Assembly: GCF_027887165.1 (NCBI RefSeq)
Contig: NC_077228.1
Coordinates: forward strand, 388,121,692-388,185,691
Source: Monodelphis domestica
Lineage: Eukaryota > Chordata > Mammalia > Didelphimorphia > Didelphidae
Direction of reading: 5' to 3'
Length of the DNA stretch: 64,000 nt
Shown: positions 1 through 12,189 of the stretch, piece by piece
How positions within the stretch are numbered: the stretch's first letter is position 1
Layout of the letters: each line of letters begins with the position of its first letter
Notes under the pieces: model-generated
Databases searched by the model: none
What the model was told of the DNA's origin: nothing
What the model saw: only the letters and a program-made list of their open reading frames with translations
Translations under genes and position numbers: made by a program

Positions 1-222
1 GTGTCTATGCTACAAGAGAAAACTCCTTTGACAGACTAGTTAGATTATGAAGTAAAGGAAATATTCACATAGAAGAAAGCTGACAATACATAAAAGAAAT
101 CTGTGGCATCTGATAATATCCTTGATGGGGCTTTATTTCTGGTTAACAGAAGATTGAGGAATGTGGTATTTTGGATTATTTGAAATTTGTTAAAAAAGGA
201 ACAATAACAGAGTGCCTGAGGT

Positions 223-930
223 ACCAACTCACATCCATCAGATTGACTAATATGACCGAAAAGTAAAATGACAGGTGTTGTAGGGGATATGGAAAAAAAA
301 CTGGGACACTAATGTGCTGTTAGTTTGAACTGATTCAACCATTCAGGAGAGCAGTGTGGAATAATATAGAAAGAGCTATAAAACTGTGCACATCATTTGA
401 CTCTGTAATACCACTACTATATCTGTATCCCAAAGAGATCAAAGAAAAAAAAAGAAAGGGTCCTATACGTGCAAAAATATTTATAGCAGCTCTTTTGGTG
501 GTAGCAAAGAATAGGAAATTGAGGGGATACCTATCAGTTAGGGAATGGCTGAACAAGTTGTGATATATAATTGTGATAGAATATTTTTGTGCTATAAGAA
601 ATGACAAGCAGGGTGCTTTTACCTTTTCACCTGGGAAGGCTTATTTGAACTGATGCAAAGTAAAGTAAGTGGAACTAAGAGAACATTATACTTAGTAACA
701 ACAATATTGTGTGATGATCAACTGTGGATGACTTAGTTATTCTCAGCAATACAATGATCCAAGATCATTCCAAGACTTCTGATGAAAAATGCTATCTGCT
801 TCCAGAAAAAGAACTGATGGAATCTAAAGGCACATTGAAGAACTTTTTTTTCCCTTCACTTCCTTATTTTTCTTGCTTGTTTATTTGGTTTTGGTCTGTG
901 AATTCCTTCACAATATGGCTAATATGGAAA
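223..930 (+). mobile_element. Old L1 fragment, ORF2 C-terminus and 3' end
   Basis: The plus strand reads like the end of L1 ORF2. It contains the region just before the Cys-rich motif, then text equivalent to 'WNNIERAIKLC', then 'IFIAALLVVAKNRKLRG' and 'LSVREWLNKL'. The same blocks occur in order in the intact L1 at 48.7-55.1 kb. Several stops and indels show it is dead. The T-rich stretch near 845-900 probably belongs to the old 3' UTR. Borders are approximate. Confidence 0.75.
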
Positions 931-1009
931 TAGACTTGGATATTTGACAATACATTCAGTGACTTATTCATAGTGTATTGTCTTGGCACTCACTTTTCCT
1001 GTCTCTCAT

Positions 1010-1205
1010 AGGATCATAAAATTACTACAACAAAAAGAGATCTTATCTAGTGTAGTCTTAGAAAATCTAACTAGGTCATTTGATGAGGTCCAGAGAGTGT
1101 AAGTAAGCCCCTGGGTAATGTACTGAGTCTTAAATCCAGGTCTCCCTGCTCACAGGTGAGGAGTCTTTCCATCCGTATACCATACTTACATCTCATTTTG
1201 CCATT
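1010..1205 (-). repeat. CORE-SINE/MIR-like remnant
   Basis: It reads as the reverse of a MIR-type SINE, with 'aggtccagagagtgtaag', 'ttaaatccaggtctccctg' and a final block resembling 'ccataccatac'. It is very diverged and the borders are approximate. Confidence 0.45.
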
Positions 1206-1345
1206 TATCATAGAATTTCATGTGATGCTTTTTAAGTGTTTTGCATGTACATATATATATAGTCTTCCTTGCTGAATTGTAAGACTTCTGAGGGAAGGAG
1301 TACTGTCTTGACATGCTTTGTGGCCTCAAAGTTTCTAACACTTAT
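1206..1345 (+). repeat. L2-like 3'-end remnant
   Basis: The stretch 'gaattgtaagacttctgagggaagg' followed by 'actgtct' resembles the L2 3' UTR pattern 'gaatgtaagctcctTgagggcaggga'. It is short and weakly supported. Confidence 0.3.
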
Positions 1346-2017
1346 ATGTACAAGTTAGATATAAAATTTTGTCAAGGGCTCATGCAGATTTCCAGGAACT
1401 AATGAGATAGTTGGGAGTGGGAGGGTAGGAAATGTTTAAAGTTTGGAAGTTGAAAAGTTTGGGATGAGAGTGACTTGGCAGCATAGAGAATTTAGTGTAG
1501 AAGATGGGATTAGATAGAAAGGTAGCATCAATTAGGGAAGATATGGTTTAATGAAGATCAAAGGCTCCCCCAGGGTAACCTTTATCTGGCAGGCTGGAAG
1601 TTAAGATTACAGTAACCTATCTGAAGGAAGTACCTGACCAGAGATGGTCTCCTTCTTCTCTTTCTTTTCCTAGTTGCTATATGGCCCAGTGTCATCTTCT
1701 TCCTTTTCCCTTCTGTTTTTCTCTCTCCGTTTTTTCCAGGAAGAACTGGGGGAAAAAAGGCAAAAAAGAAACCAAGTGTTCTATTTTCCTGTGTCTCACT
1801 GTGAATGATATTTTGTGGGCTAGGCTCTCTCTGTTTCTTTTTTTATAAATTAGCTTATTCCCATTGGCTATAGGCATGTTATTCTTTGAGATCAAACTAT
1901 TGAAAGAGGCATTGCCTTGAGGAGCTTTTATTTCACAGAATATCTGTACTAGCATCTTGCTGTTTTAATGTGGGAGGATAAAAAGAACTCCCTGAGGCCT
2001 TTGGAGTTTGGTTTAAT
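1346..2017. other. No recognised feature
   Basis: I see no gene, repeat family or RNA. The minus-strand open frame of 87 codons (1692-1955) has no recognisable domain. Confidence 0.4.
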
Positions 2018-2265
2018 TTTAGGCATGCTGGCAGAGTAGTTAGAAAGCTGGGTCTGGAAAGGAAGACCTGAATTCAAGTCTTGTCTCAGACACTTACTAC
2101 TGTGTAACCTTGGGCAAGTCATTCAATTTCTGCCTCTCTCAGTTTCCTCAACTGTAAAATGGAGATAATAACAGCATCTACCTCTTAGGTTTGTTGGGAG
2201 GATCAAATGAGATAATATTTGTAAAGCATTTAGCAGTAGGTGCTTAATAAATGCTTGTTCCCTCC
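2018..2265 (+). repeat. CORE-SINE (MIR/Opo-like), nearly full length
   Basis: The order matches a MIR-type CORE-SINE: 'cctgaattcaagtc', 'gtaaccttgggcaagtcat', 'tcagtttcctcaactgtaaaatgg', 'gataata', a 'gatcaaatgagataat' block, 'gtaaagcat' and an end of 'taataaatgcttgttcc'. It is one of the best preserved copies of this class here. Confidence 0.8.
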
Positions 2266-4212
2266 CCCACTCTTTTCCAAAGAGAAACCTAAAATTTGTA
2301 CCTAGATTTACCTATGAAGAATAAGCAATTGGAGCAATAGTACAGCTGAAGTGTTACTACAGGTCCTAGAGTCTAAAGTCCTTCCCTTTTAATCAAAGGC
2401 AGGAGAAGGAGAGGGTGAAGTAAGAGGGAATAGAGGAGGAAGTCTCTCCTGACTAGTCCAGTAACTGTGCTTGGGTGATTGCAAATCCTACCCCTTTCTG
2501 AAAGGGAGAGGAAGAGGAGATTGGAGAATGTAGACCATGGTGAGCTATAGTGACAATCAGTGTTACATTTGAATGACTGGATGTGATATTGAGATCTACT
2601 GCATCTCTGATCAAAGCACCCCAATTGCATCTTAAGATTTTCCCAAGAGTATGCTGATCTCATCCTAACAGTCCCTGCAACTGAATGTGCTGAATGTGGT
2701 ATTTACATGGATGGATTCTAGATAGTTTGATAGGGGGATTTTAGTTACTACTGGATTTAAAGTGCAAAGTTGGGCACGATAGATTTGACTCCCTTCATTC
2801 TAGAAGCTTAAGTGGGTGAGTTTTAAGTAACAGTTGGTAAGTGCTTATGGTCTGTATTCATTATGTAAACCTCATAGGGGTTAGTTTATTCTCCAGTCAG
2901 CTGGTGGAACATTATACAAGTCTATTGAAGGATCAGTTTTGTTTGAAGACCTGAAGCCTGAGCCACTTAAGCAGATCTCATATGCATATGTTACTAGAAA
3001 CTTAATAAAAATTCTGAAAGGATGTTTATTCCAAATTTCATTCATTGGCTTATGCTTGGAGTTCATTCATCATGTCTACTTTGTGTCCCTCTTTAAAAAA
3101 CAAAACAAAACAAAACAAAAAACCTTTATCTGAAATTCCGATTCCTGCAAGGCATATTGTGATATGTCCATATGGCACATTTTGCAACTAACAAAGGAAG
3201 AAGGAAATAACATCCTCATCTTTGTCATTTACTCATCTGCTCTCTTTATTTCACTCAGGAGGATTTCATCAGAAATGAGCCACAGCATGAGTGGAAGTTG
3301 CAGAAGGAATGTTGGGAAGGCATTAGTGAATGCAAATGTTTGAGGAGAATGAGAATCATAAATAAGTAAGACTTACTGTTTAATACCACCAGATATCTAT
3401 ATCTATGTATTTTATTTCCAGTGATTTCTCTGTGGGGAAGGAGGAAGAACTGATTGTCACTGTAAGGGTTAGAGATGAAGGGTTAAGTGGCTTCTTCAGT
3501 GACTCAAACACCATAGTCAAAACCAGAAACTACGCCATTTGGGGAAGAGTTACAGAAGATGGCTGTAACCCTTAAGGTGTAGTGTCCTGGTTTTATTAGT
3601 CTGGTATGCCTAAGATGGCATTTGCAGTTCAGATATATAGATGCAAGCCTTTTTTTGAGTACAAAGAAACAGGTTGAAGGATAGTTTTGATAAATTGATA
3701 TGACTTATGGCTAATTGTAGAAAAGATGTATCTTTGTCTATTTTTTGGCACTGCCCCCATTCACATATCCCGTTACTGAGCTCTGTAGATTCAAGCTCTG
3801 AAATATTGCTCTTATTTCTCTTCTTCTCTCCTTTTTCCATTGCTCTTTTCTGATTATAGATCTTCATTACCCCTTGCCCAAAGGATTACTAAAGCTCCCA
3901 AAGAGCTCTTCATGCCTCTGCTTATTCCTTTTCTCTACAAGGAGGCAGGGTCTAGGAATACAGGTCCCTCACCCCTGTTGACTTTATCACTGTCCATGAC
4001 TCTTGGGTCCTCTAGTTCCCTCCTGTCCTGAAGTCACATGGTCCTGTCTCTGGAAACTCTTTTGCTTTTCTTTTCTACCTTTGCCTGTTTTATCTCTGGC
4101 TCTGCTGGAGTCATGAGGTCACAGGGAGAGAAGGTCCCTTTATTTTATATTAAAGTCATCAGGGGGACACTGCCAACCAGTTGCCTGATGCCATGCAGTT
4201 TTATTTGATTCA
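2266..4212. other. No recognised feature apart from a CAAAA tract
   Basis: About 1.9 kb without a gene or confident repeat. A simple (CAAAA)n run lies at 3095-3122. A purine-rich block on the plus strand at about 2395-2520 is low complexity. Confidence 0.4.
3095..3122. repeat. (CAAAA)n simple repeat
   Basis: About four CAAAA units flanked by A runs. Confidence 0.85.
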
Positions 4213-4312
4213 TCCCACTGCTACTTATAACTGAAGAAATACAAGATATGAGATATAAAGTTACACAAGTAAGTTTCAAAATCAGGATTCAAACCCAGCT
4301 CTTCTAATTGAC
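4213..4312 (-). repeat. CORE-SINE/MIR-like remnant
   Basis: It contains 'gttacacaagtaagt' and 'tcaggattcaaacccagctcttct', the usual reverse-strand MIR signature. Confidence 0.5.
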
Positions 4313-5716
4313 ATTTCCTTCTGTTTCTTCCTCTTTCCATCTTTTTTTTCCTGTCTGTCTTTATCTCTATCCTTCAACCTGTTTCTTTGGACTTAGAAAA
4401 GGTTTTCATCTATGTATTTGAACTGCAAATACTTAGTCATATCTGGCTAATAAAATCAGAATACTATACCTTGAGGATTATAGACATCTCCAGTAACTAT
4501 TCCCCAAAGAATAGTTTCCTGGTACACACACATGCATTATATATGTATATGGATGAAAAATATCTGTTTACAGATATGTATATATCCATCTAAAAACATC
4601 AAATATTCTGATTATTAAACTGATTTTTGTTTTCTTCTACTGCAAGAAGTTGTCAGTAACCTATAGAGGAGCAGTTCAACTAAATTAACTTGTAGAACAG
4701 ATGCTGGTAGTTTTGCCATATAATTTTGTTTTTCTAAGCTCTTGACCTTGTTTTCTGCTTTCTGCTTCTGCTTTCACAATAGGGTTCAAGTTCCTTGCTT
4801 CTGACCCCATCACTGGTAAGATATCTCACCTTGGTTCCTAATGGTTCCCTTTGCTAAACCTGACCTTGATTCTGATGAACCATGGTCATTGAGACTTTGG
4901 ATTAAAGATTTTCCATCTACAAGAACAGTTCAGTGTTAAGCCTTAGAACATTAAAAAATGTACATTTTTGGCAAACTGATGCATATACACACTTTATGAG
5001 AATATTTAGGTCTCCTAAAATTAAAGAAATAAATTGTATCTTTAATTCCTCATCTGATGACTATAAATACTTTTCAAGTGATTTTAAAGCTTTCCATTTC
5101 TCAAAAGATTGAGACCGATGTCTAGCTATGGAAGGTAAAGCAACTCTGTTCAAGGGCCAAAAGAAGAAAGCAAAACTTTGTATTTGACTTTGACTCCAAG
5201 AGCATACTTTCTATAGTGGTTAAAAGTCAACAAATGCTAGTTATTCCCCTACCACTTCTATTTTGAAATAATAAAATTTAAATGATATAGAGTCCATATA
5301 CTCAAAGAACTTAAAGTCCAGTAGGGAGTGGAGGGGATGATATTGCTGTAGGAGTATCTACATAGAAGGAGATTTCACTTAGATTTTTTTTGTTTCTTTT
5401 TGTTTCTTGTCATTGGGGAGAAGTTGGGACAAACCTCTGAAAATATTATCATAGTAGAGGCTAGAGAAATATTGTTCATCTATATGTTAAATGTGACTAT
5501 AAATATCAGACATCCATCTCTGTAAAATCTAAATTCCCACCAATGACTGTTAATTTGGGAAGAGTTTCAGAACTGTGATACCACAAAAAGAGCTATGCAT
5601 ACTTCCTTGGATTCTTGGAAGGTGATGGTAGGTACTTGGTAAGCTATTTGGGAATGAGAGAGGTACCCAGCATTATAGAATCATATTAGATCCCTAATAT
5701 TTCTTATTACAAGTAA
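4313..5716. other. No recognised feature
   Basis: AT-rich intergenic sequence. None of the short open frames resembles a protein I know. Confidence 0.4.
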
Positions 5717-5832
5717 TTGTTGTTTTCAAAAACTAAAGTGGTGCCCACTTATTCGGGAGTGACTGAATAAATTATGGTATATGATTATGATTAGATATTA
5801 TTGTGTTATGGGAAATGATGAAGCAATTGATG
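5717..5832 (+). repeat. 116-bp exact direct repeat, copy 1 (L1-derived)
   Basis: It is identical over 116 bases to 8213-8328. The unit is a slice of an old L1 ORF2 C-terminus (codons like 'LWYMIMIRYYCVMGNDEA'). At the second site the L1 continues on the right, whereas here the flanks on both sides do not look like L1. That suggests this copy is the derived one. Confidence 0.9.
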
Positions 5833-7774
5833 TCTACTCCAAGTTATGTGAAATCTTTCTCTAACAGAATGGGTGGATGAAAACAATTTGTTCCAACATC
5901 CATGAAGGTAGCTGAAATAGGGGCTGTGGGAGTGCCTAGAGTTTGTACTGAGTTTACTTTCCTGGAGAGTTGGGACAATTCAAAGCTCCACAATTAATTT
6001 CTTAATGCTTTTGTACTATCCTTTTTGAACTATTCACCAAGTCCCATTCATATATTTGCAGCCTGGATATCCAGGGGAGTGACTTCCTTAGGATTCAAGG
6101 GATGTATCTTCTCTTAAAACTATCTGAGCACTCAGAAATGTTCTCATCAGGTGGCTAGTAGACATATATAGCTCTGAGAAAAAATGTATTCGCCAAATTA
6201 ACAAAATAAATTCATCCCATAAACCTGGGGCACACTCTTTTTCAAATGTGTATAGTGTTCATGAGAAGAGAAGGTTCAGATTTAGAGTACATTGATAGGG
6301 AGGTATATGTATAAGATATACATGTCAAAGCAACTCATGACTTCTTATATGACAGGACTTGCAAGTCTTTTCTTTTTTTTTCTTTTTTTTCTTTTTTCTT
6401 TTTGGTTGTAGAATTTTCACACAGCTCACCTTATGTGCTTCATCTTAGTAGACCACTCAATTGGGTTTCTAATTTCTATTTCTCTCCACAACCCAATTCT
6501 TGATTATTAGGGCTAGTTCTCTCTTGAGTCCATAGTGGGCTCTCTTCTCTACTGCCAGGATCCCTTTTTCTTGAAACTGTTTCCTTCTTCAATTGATTGC
6601 CTGTCTGTATCTGTATCAATATGGAATTACATATCTTTATTCCCTCAGCTGCGCCTTGAGCCCTCTCAAATCAACAAACTTGAATTGCTGGATGGATTAT
6701 TATTATTTTTTTGGTACATTTTTTCTAGACGCCATGGCCTTAAAAATCTCTAAATCTAACAATATGTGCTGTTCCCCCAAATTGAAAAAGCTAAACAACA
6801 ACAATAACAACAAAAAGCAGCCAAACACGAAAGTAGCAGAAAAACTATCTACAGATAGGTCAGTTATTGCTGTATTGTCTTGGGTATTTTGGTGACTAAA
6901 GGAAATCATTATGGTGATTTGCTTACTTATGAGTTAGATTTCCAATGAGAATTCTAGTTTACATTTAATTTACTTTTCTGTGTGATATAAATTGGTGCAT
7001 ATATGTAATAGGTTAACCACCCCCCCCCAAAAAAGGAAAATTCTGAAATAAAGGTATGTTTGTGTCCTAAGAACCAATTAGGAATCACATCTTGAGAACC
7101 CTAGCTGTCTAGCATAGTGAACATATTTCAAATGAGTCCTCTGAAATGTTGTTTTCATTTCCATACAGATGCCAAGATGTTGACCACCTTCATTTAAAAA
7201 TAATAGTGGAAAAGGGATGACAACATTTCTTGTCTCCAAATATCAGCCTATATATCCAGACTTCCACGGATAAAACTTCCTAATGTTAGAGGACACAGTG
7301 ATGATGATCAGAGTTGGCAGAAAGACAGCAGTAACACTAAATAGTTTAACTATGCCTGAGGGTGATGCTAAAATAGCTGCCAAAATTAAGCTGTACAGTA
7401 TGGTATAGTAATACTGAGAGAATAGTTGGAGGGGGCAGGACTGTCAACTTTAAATACAAATAGGTCATTCCTATGACTTTGTTTACATAGTTATGTTCAA
7501 CAAAATATTTATATTACAATCTTCATTTTTAGAACAAATTCATTTATTGAAGTATTGGAAGAATGAGTTTCCTTGAGGGGTGAAAGGGAAAAATTGCTTT
7601 GAAGAACTGATTCTGGTCACTTAAGTGAAGAGGGTCTCCCCCAAAATTTTTAGATTATAGATTATTACCAATAAATTTTAAAAACACTACTTAAATAATA
7701 TCTCCTAGATGAGAAATTTAAATTAAAGTAAGAAAAATCTGTACACTTAAAGTGTTGTTTTAAAAAATCTAGGT
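5833..7774. other. No recognised feature apart from low-complexity tracts
   Basis: About 1.9 kb with no gene or confident repeat. A T/C tract lies at 6368-6403 and a nine-C run near 7020. Confidence 0.4.
6368..6403. repeat. T-rich (TTTTC)n low-complexity tract
   Basis: Runs of six to nine T are separated by single C. Confidence 0.8.
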
Positions 7775-7912
7775 GAAAAAGCAAATGGGAAAGACATCAA
7801 GAGGCTAGGTGACTTTCCCAAGGTTACATAGTGAATTTATGACCAAGGAGGACATGATCCTAGATCATCCTTACTCCAGGTCCATTTCTACTCACTATGC
7901 CACTCTGACTCT
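7775..7912 (-). repeat. CORE-SINE/MIR-like copy
   Basis: It contains 'gaggctaggtgactttccca', 'aggttacatagtgaattta' and a 'ccatttctactcactatgcca' end, which is a reverse-strand MIR-type SINE. Confidence 0.6.
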
Positions 7913-8207
7913 TATAGTAGGAGACAAAATAATTAGCAAATGCATTATTTAAGGTTCTGCAAATATTTCATATTTCAAAGATTCCTAATTTCAGCTACAT
8001 TTTTGCTCTTGCTACCTCATTCCTGCATCTGAGTAAAATAGTCTTAATTACTTTTTATGGCTGAAAAAAATCATCCTTTGGTCGTCAACCTTTGGGCAGT
8101 AAAGTACTTCAAACTGAACTAGTTTTATTATTGGGCACTAGACATATATTTTATTCTTGGGTCCACACTGATAGTTTTCAAAGTAGGACATGCAAGGGCT
8201 AATGCCA

Positions 8208-8685
8208 AGCTTTTGTTGTTTTCAAAAACTAAAGTGGTGCCCACTTATTCGGGAGTGACTGAATAAATTATGGTATATGATTATGATTAGATATTATTGT
8301 GTTATGGGAAATGATGAAGCAATTGATGATTTCAGGAAAATTTGGGAAGATTTGTAGGAAGTGAGAAGAATCAGGAGAATAATTTATACAACAATGGCAA
8401 TATTGTAAAAGCAAACAACTTTGAAAGGCTTAATTTGATCAACAAAATATATCAATCAACAACCATAATTCCAGAGAGTTAATGATAAAACATAAATCCC
8501 ACTTCTATTCAAAGTGGTGATCAACTCAGGGTCTTGATTGGGGCATTTTTTCCTACAGGAAATGTCTAATGGGAGAATTTATTGTGCTTGAATATGTATG
8601 TTCATAATGGGCTTTTTTTCCCTTTGATTTTTCAATGAAGGAAGGAAAGATGGAAGAGAATTTGTAGCAGAAAATAAAATGGAAA
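8208..8685 (+). mobile_element. Old L1 3' end; holds repeat copy 2
   Basis: It starts inside ORF2 at the block equivalent to 'FVVAKNWK' and runs through 'YYCVMGNDEAIDDF' to the ORF2 end and an AT-rich 3' UTR. The first 116 bases after 8213 are duplicated exactly at 5717. The surrounding L1 is too decayed to be a recent arrival. Confidence 0.75.
8213..8328 (+). repeat. 116-bp exact direct repeat, copy 2 (likely source)
   Basis: It matches 5717-5832 without mismatch or gap. The offset is 2496 bp and the orientation is direct. L1 sequence continues past its right end. Confidence 0.9.
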
Positions 8686-9924
8686 AAGCCCTACTCTTCA
8701 ATGTGGCTACTTTCTCCTTTATGATAAAATCTTAATGATAATAGTCTATAAATGCCTTGTCCTTGATGATGCTATGAGAAAGAATTAGGGAAACTTTTGC
8801 ATGGTGACTATTTTTGTAAAGCTACACAATTAACTCTGAAGTGTCATAGACTTGATTAAGAAAGAATATGTGATCCCATTGTGTTTATTTTTGATCAATT
8901 AAAAAAAGCATTTGAATCAATAAAACAAAATTTAACCCTATAGGTTCCTGATCAAGATGTCTCCTTTGTATATATTAAAATCACTCAAAAGTCTATGACA
9001 GATAAGGCCATAGAAATAATTTTGCTTATTGACCCTTTGGATATTGAAATAAAGCAAGGTATAAGTTAGAGAGATAAATGAACAAATTGAAACTTAACCA
9101 TTCAAAGTCCAAATAGGAGAGTGATTCCTTAGTGAAAGAGAAGTTCTTCAGGTGTTCCCTTTTACAGGTGGTAGTGTTGTGATTGCATAAAGCTCTTGAA
9201 CACTACATGGCTTTTTTTGAGAGATTCATGGTGTAAGAATTAAAATTATGAGACTGCCCATAAATTAATAATTTTATTAATAAAAAATAGTAGGGGAAAA
9301 GGATGGCAAAATAAGACATATATATATATATATATATAATATATACTTTCTTTATTGCTTCATTTAGCTTGCTATTCTGCTGCCACCATTTTGAGCCCCC
9401 TAGCCACACTCCACAGCCAGCAAACAAACATGGAAGAAAAGAGAACAAAATCCACTCTTGCCTAAATTTATCAAACATGTTCTCTGCCCTCTAACTCTTA
9501 CATGTGATGTCTTGGGAGCCAACTATGACTTTCTATTTTGCCTGGGCTAGTCCAGGGAGCAATGCAGGGGATATTGCCCTGCCCTGGGTCTCATGATTTT
9601 TTGAATCTACTGCTTCCTTTTTCTGGCTGCCATTCTATCCTCATGACTCAATTCGTTCAACGATTTCCTTCACATTGTCCTGGCATCTGGGTCAAATAGT
9701 TGGCAGGGGATGAAGTCAAGTGTATGATAAGGAGAGGGAGGAAAAGTAAATTTCCTTCACATAATGAATTGTCTTAAGCAACCACAGGGGAGAAATAAAG
9801 TTTTCAAAAAACATCTTTCCTAAATTATGATATGTCATTAGATGGGTAGCTCATTGAATTAGTCTATAATAGATAGATACTACAGATGAACAAGATTTTG
9901 GCCAAGAGTTAAGTAGATGTTGAA
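8686..9924. other. No recognised feature apart from an AT microsatellite
   Basis: No gene or confident repeat family. A short AT repeat lies at 9317-9345. Confidence 0.4.
9317..9345. repeat. (AT)n microsatellite
   Basis: About 12 AT units with one interruption. Confidence 0.85.
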
Positions 9925-10070
9925 TCATAGATTTCGAGCTGGAAGGGACCTTAGAAGTCAGCTGTTTCAGATCTTTTATTTTGTGTATGGAGAAACAGAT
10001 ATCTTACATAGTTGGTAAGTGGAACTCAGATCCTTGGTTAAGTATTCTTTCCCTTGTACCATTTTCTTTG
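9925..10070 (-). repeat. CORE-SINE/MIR-like remnant
   Basis: It begins 'gagctggaagggaccttaga', followed by decayed 'ggagaaac' and 'gttggtaagtgg' blocks typical of reverse-strand MIR-type SINEs. Confidence 0.5.
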
Positions 10071-10148
10071 GTTGAGAAATTGTTGTTCTTTCAATAATCC
10101 CACAACATTATTTCCCATATTTCAATATGTCTTCTCCTAATGATGCTA

Positions 10149-10830
10149 TGAATTTTAGATTTACTTCATCCTGCTTAGTCTAACAAAAGAGGAATGTCTA
10201 CACCTCTACTTAAGGATTAAGTATTGAGAAGGATGGCCTATGACAGACATGTGCTAGCAAATGACAAATCAGAAACAACTGAAAGACCCTTGGGCTGTCC
10301 TAAGTCAAGCTTAAGCTACCATTGGTACATGTGAGATGCAGGAAAGTGATGTAAAAATGGTCTGTATATTTGGCGTCATTTCCTCTCTCTTTTTGCGCAG
10401 AGAGGTGACTGGCAGCAGTGTGCTGAGGTCTTGGTGTCTTGGTGTGGTGGCAGCTATTGTCTGGGTTTGGCAGTGAGTTTCCTTGATACAATACTGGGAG
10501 AAGCTTAGTAGCCTAGTTCAGGTGAGGCATCTTCACTGAGCTCTCTTGGAGTTTAGGCTGATTCTTTTCTCCTTTACCTTCCAAACACTATCCTCTTAGG
10601 AAAGCCTCTAATCTTCTGTGGCAGAGATCTTTGAACTCCCCCTGGCACAGGCCAGGCAGGAGAAGTCCTCTACCCTTTCCTCTCTCTCTTCTTCTTAATT
10701 CTCTCCCTCTATATTAATTAAACCACCATAAAAATTTCCAAACTGACTTGGGTATTTTATTTGGGATATTCCCTGGTGACCAAATTAATTTAGATTAAGT
10801 CACAACCCTAAAATTACCCTTACAATGCTG
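10149..10830 (+). mobile_element. Solo LTR of an endogenous retrovirus (family A)
   Basis: It aligns by eye with the minus-strand copy at 20.2-20.9 kb. Shared blocks include 'gaattttagatttact', 'cttaaggattaagtat', 'acatgtgctagca', 'gacaaatcagaaacaact' and a 3' part with 'aaaccaccataaaa' then 'ccctggtgacca'. The A-rich 'attaattaaaccacc' region is the likely poly(A) site. No retroviral interior lies next to it, so it is probably a solo LTR. Ends are set by the paired alignment. Confidence 0.65.
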
Positions 10831-11464
10831 TATAACCATGGGTAATAAAACCCCATGATGCCAGAAAAAATTACAATTGCACAGCTTGATCCAATAATAA
10901 GATTTGTGGGTAGACATGGACAAGTCTTTCCTCAGGATAAGAGAAGATGGTGAATGAATTGTGATCTATATCCAAAGAGAATATAACCTATGCTGATTTG
11001 GATCATGTAACCATTCAAGAATTGATGATGATATTTTTAAAGGTGATGTTAATACATGTTAGTCTGCCATTCATCAAATTCATTAAAATTTCTATGAATT
11101 TAAATAGCATTATGCTACTTGCTTTGGAGAATGCCAGTATGGCACAGACCCAACTCTCAAGTTGCTTAGCATGTATTTTAAGACGCAAAATCTATAGAAA
11201 GTTTTACATATATATAGCAACATAAGATGATATATGACTCAAGGACAAAATAAATGTGCACAGGCTGTAAATGCTATAGGAATTCAGATGAGAGATAGAT
11301 CATTGTGGATTGGAATTGCCTTAGAAAGTCATAGTGAGTGGGTAGGATTTTTAGATACATCTTGAAAGAGATATCATTTGTATAGGCAGAGAGAAGAGGG
11401 GAGGACATTCTGTCTAGGTGACAGTGATTTATAGCATACCCATGATTAACAGGAAAACAGGAAA
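10831..11464. other. No recognised feature
   Basis: No gene seen. Part of this may be more degraded L1 or ERV flank, but I could not support that. Confidence 0.35.
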
Positions 11465-11818
11465 CTGGGGGAAAATTATAGCATTTTTTTTCTGATAAAG
11501 GGCTCATTTCTCAAATACATAGAAAACTGAGTCAAATTGATAAGAAGACAAGTTATATCCCAATTGATGAATGGTCAAAAGATATGAACAGGTAGCTTTC
11601 AGATGAAGAACTCAAAGCTATCTATAGTCATGTGAAAAAATGCTTTAAATCAAACAACTCTGACATGCCATCTAATAGAGATCAAATTGGTTAATATGAC
11701 AGAAAAGAAAAATGACAAACATTGGAGCGGATGTGGAGAAATTGAGACATTAATGCATTGTTAGTAGAGTTGTGAATTAATCCAACCATTCTAGAGAGCA
11801 ATTTGGAATTATGCAAAA
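11465..11818 (+). mobile_element. L1 ORF2 fragment, inverted relative to neighbour
   Basis: The plus strand reads an L1 ORF2 section from the block equivalent to '[13 protein letters not shown]' through the 'SFSAEELK' helix and the 'SHMPSN..QIG' stretch to 'AIWNYAK'. It abuts a minus-strand L1 piece at about 11818. In L1 coordinates that piece ends only about 40 bp before this one begins. The simplest reading is one minus-strand L1 in which this part was later turned around in place. Confidence 0.65.
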
Positions 11819-12189
11819 CCTTTTTAAATTCATATAATCAAAATGTAATTTAATGTTATCAAAATCATACATTTTACATTCCAAAATACTCTCTATTACT
11901 TGTTTGGTTATAAGTTCTTCCCTTATCTATAGATCTGACAGGTAAATGATTCCAAGTTCCCTTAATTTTCTTATGTCTCTTAGGTTCTCTTAATGCCTAA
12001 ATCATGTATCCACTTTAACATTATCTATGTATATGGTGTAAGATATTGATATATCCTAGTTTCTGCCAAACTACTTTCCAGTTTTCCTAGTAGTTTTTGT
12101 TTGAAATAGTCCTTGTTCCCAAGTTGAGACCTTTGAATTTATCAAACACTAACTTACTATGGTCACTTACTACTGTGTAATGTCTACCA
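11819..12189 (-). mobile_element. L1 ORF2 fragment, left part of the U6-fused L1
   Basis: Reading the minus strand, it matches the ORF2 section between the palm and the Cys-rich end of the intact L1 here (plus-strand 49.85-50.17 kb). Shared blocks are 'taagttcttcccttatcta', 'taggttctcttaatgcc' and 'ggtgtaagatattgat'. It stops at 12189, where a provirus interrupts it, and resumes at about 13721. Confidence 0.75.

Noticed and set aside
11465..12189. Twin-priming 5' inversion of an L1.
   Set aside because: Twin priming puts the inverted 5' piece before the 3' piece in sense order. Here the order is the reverse, so a local inversion is preferred.
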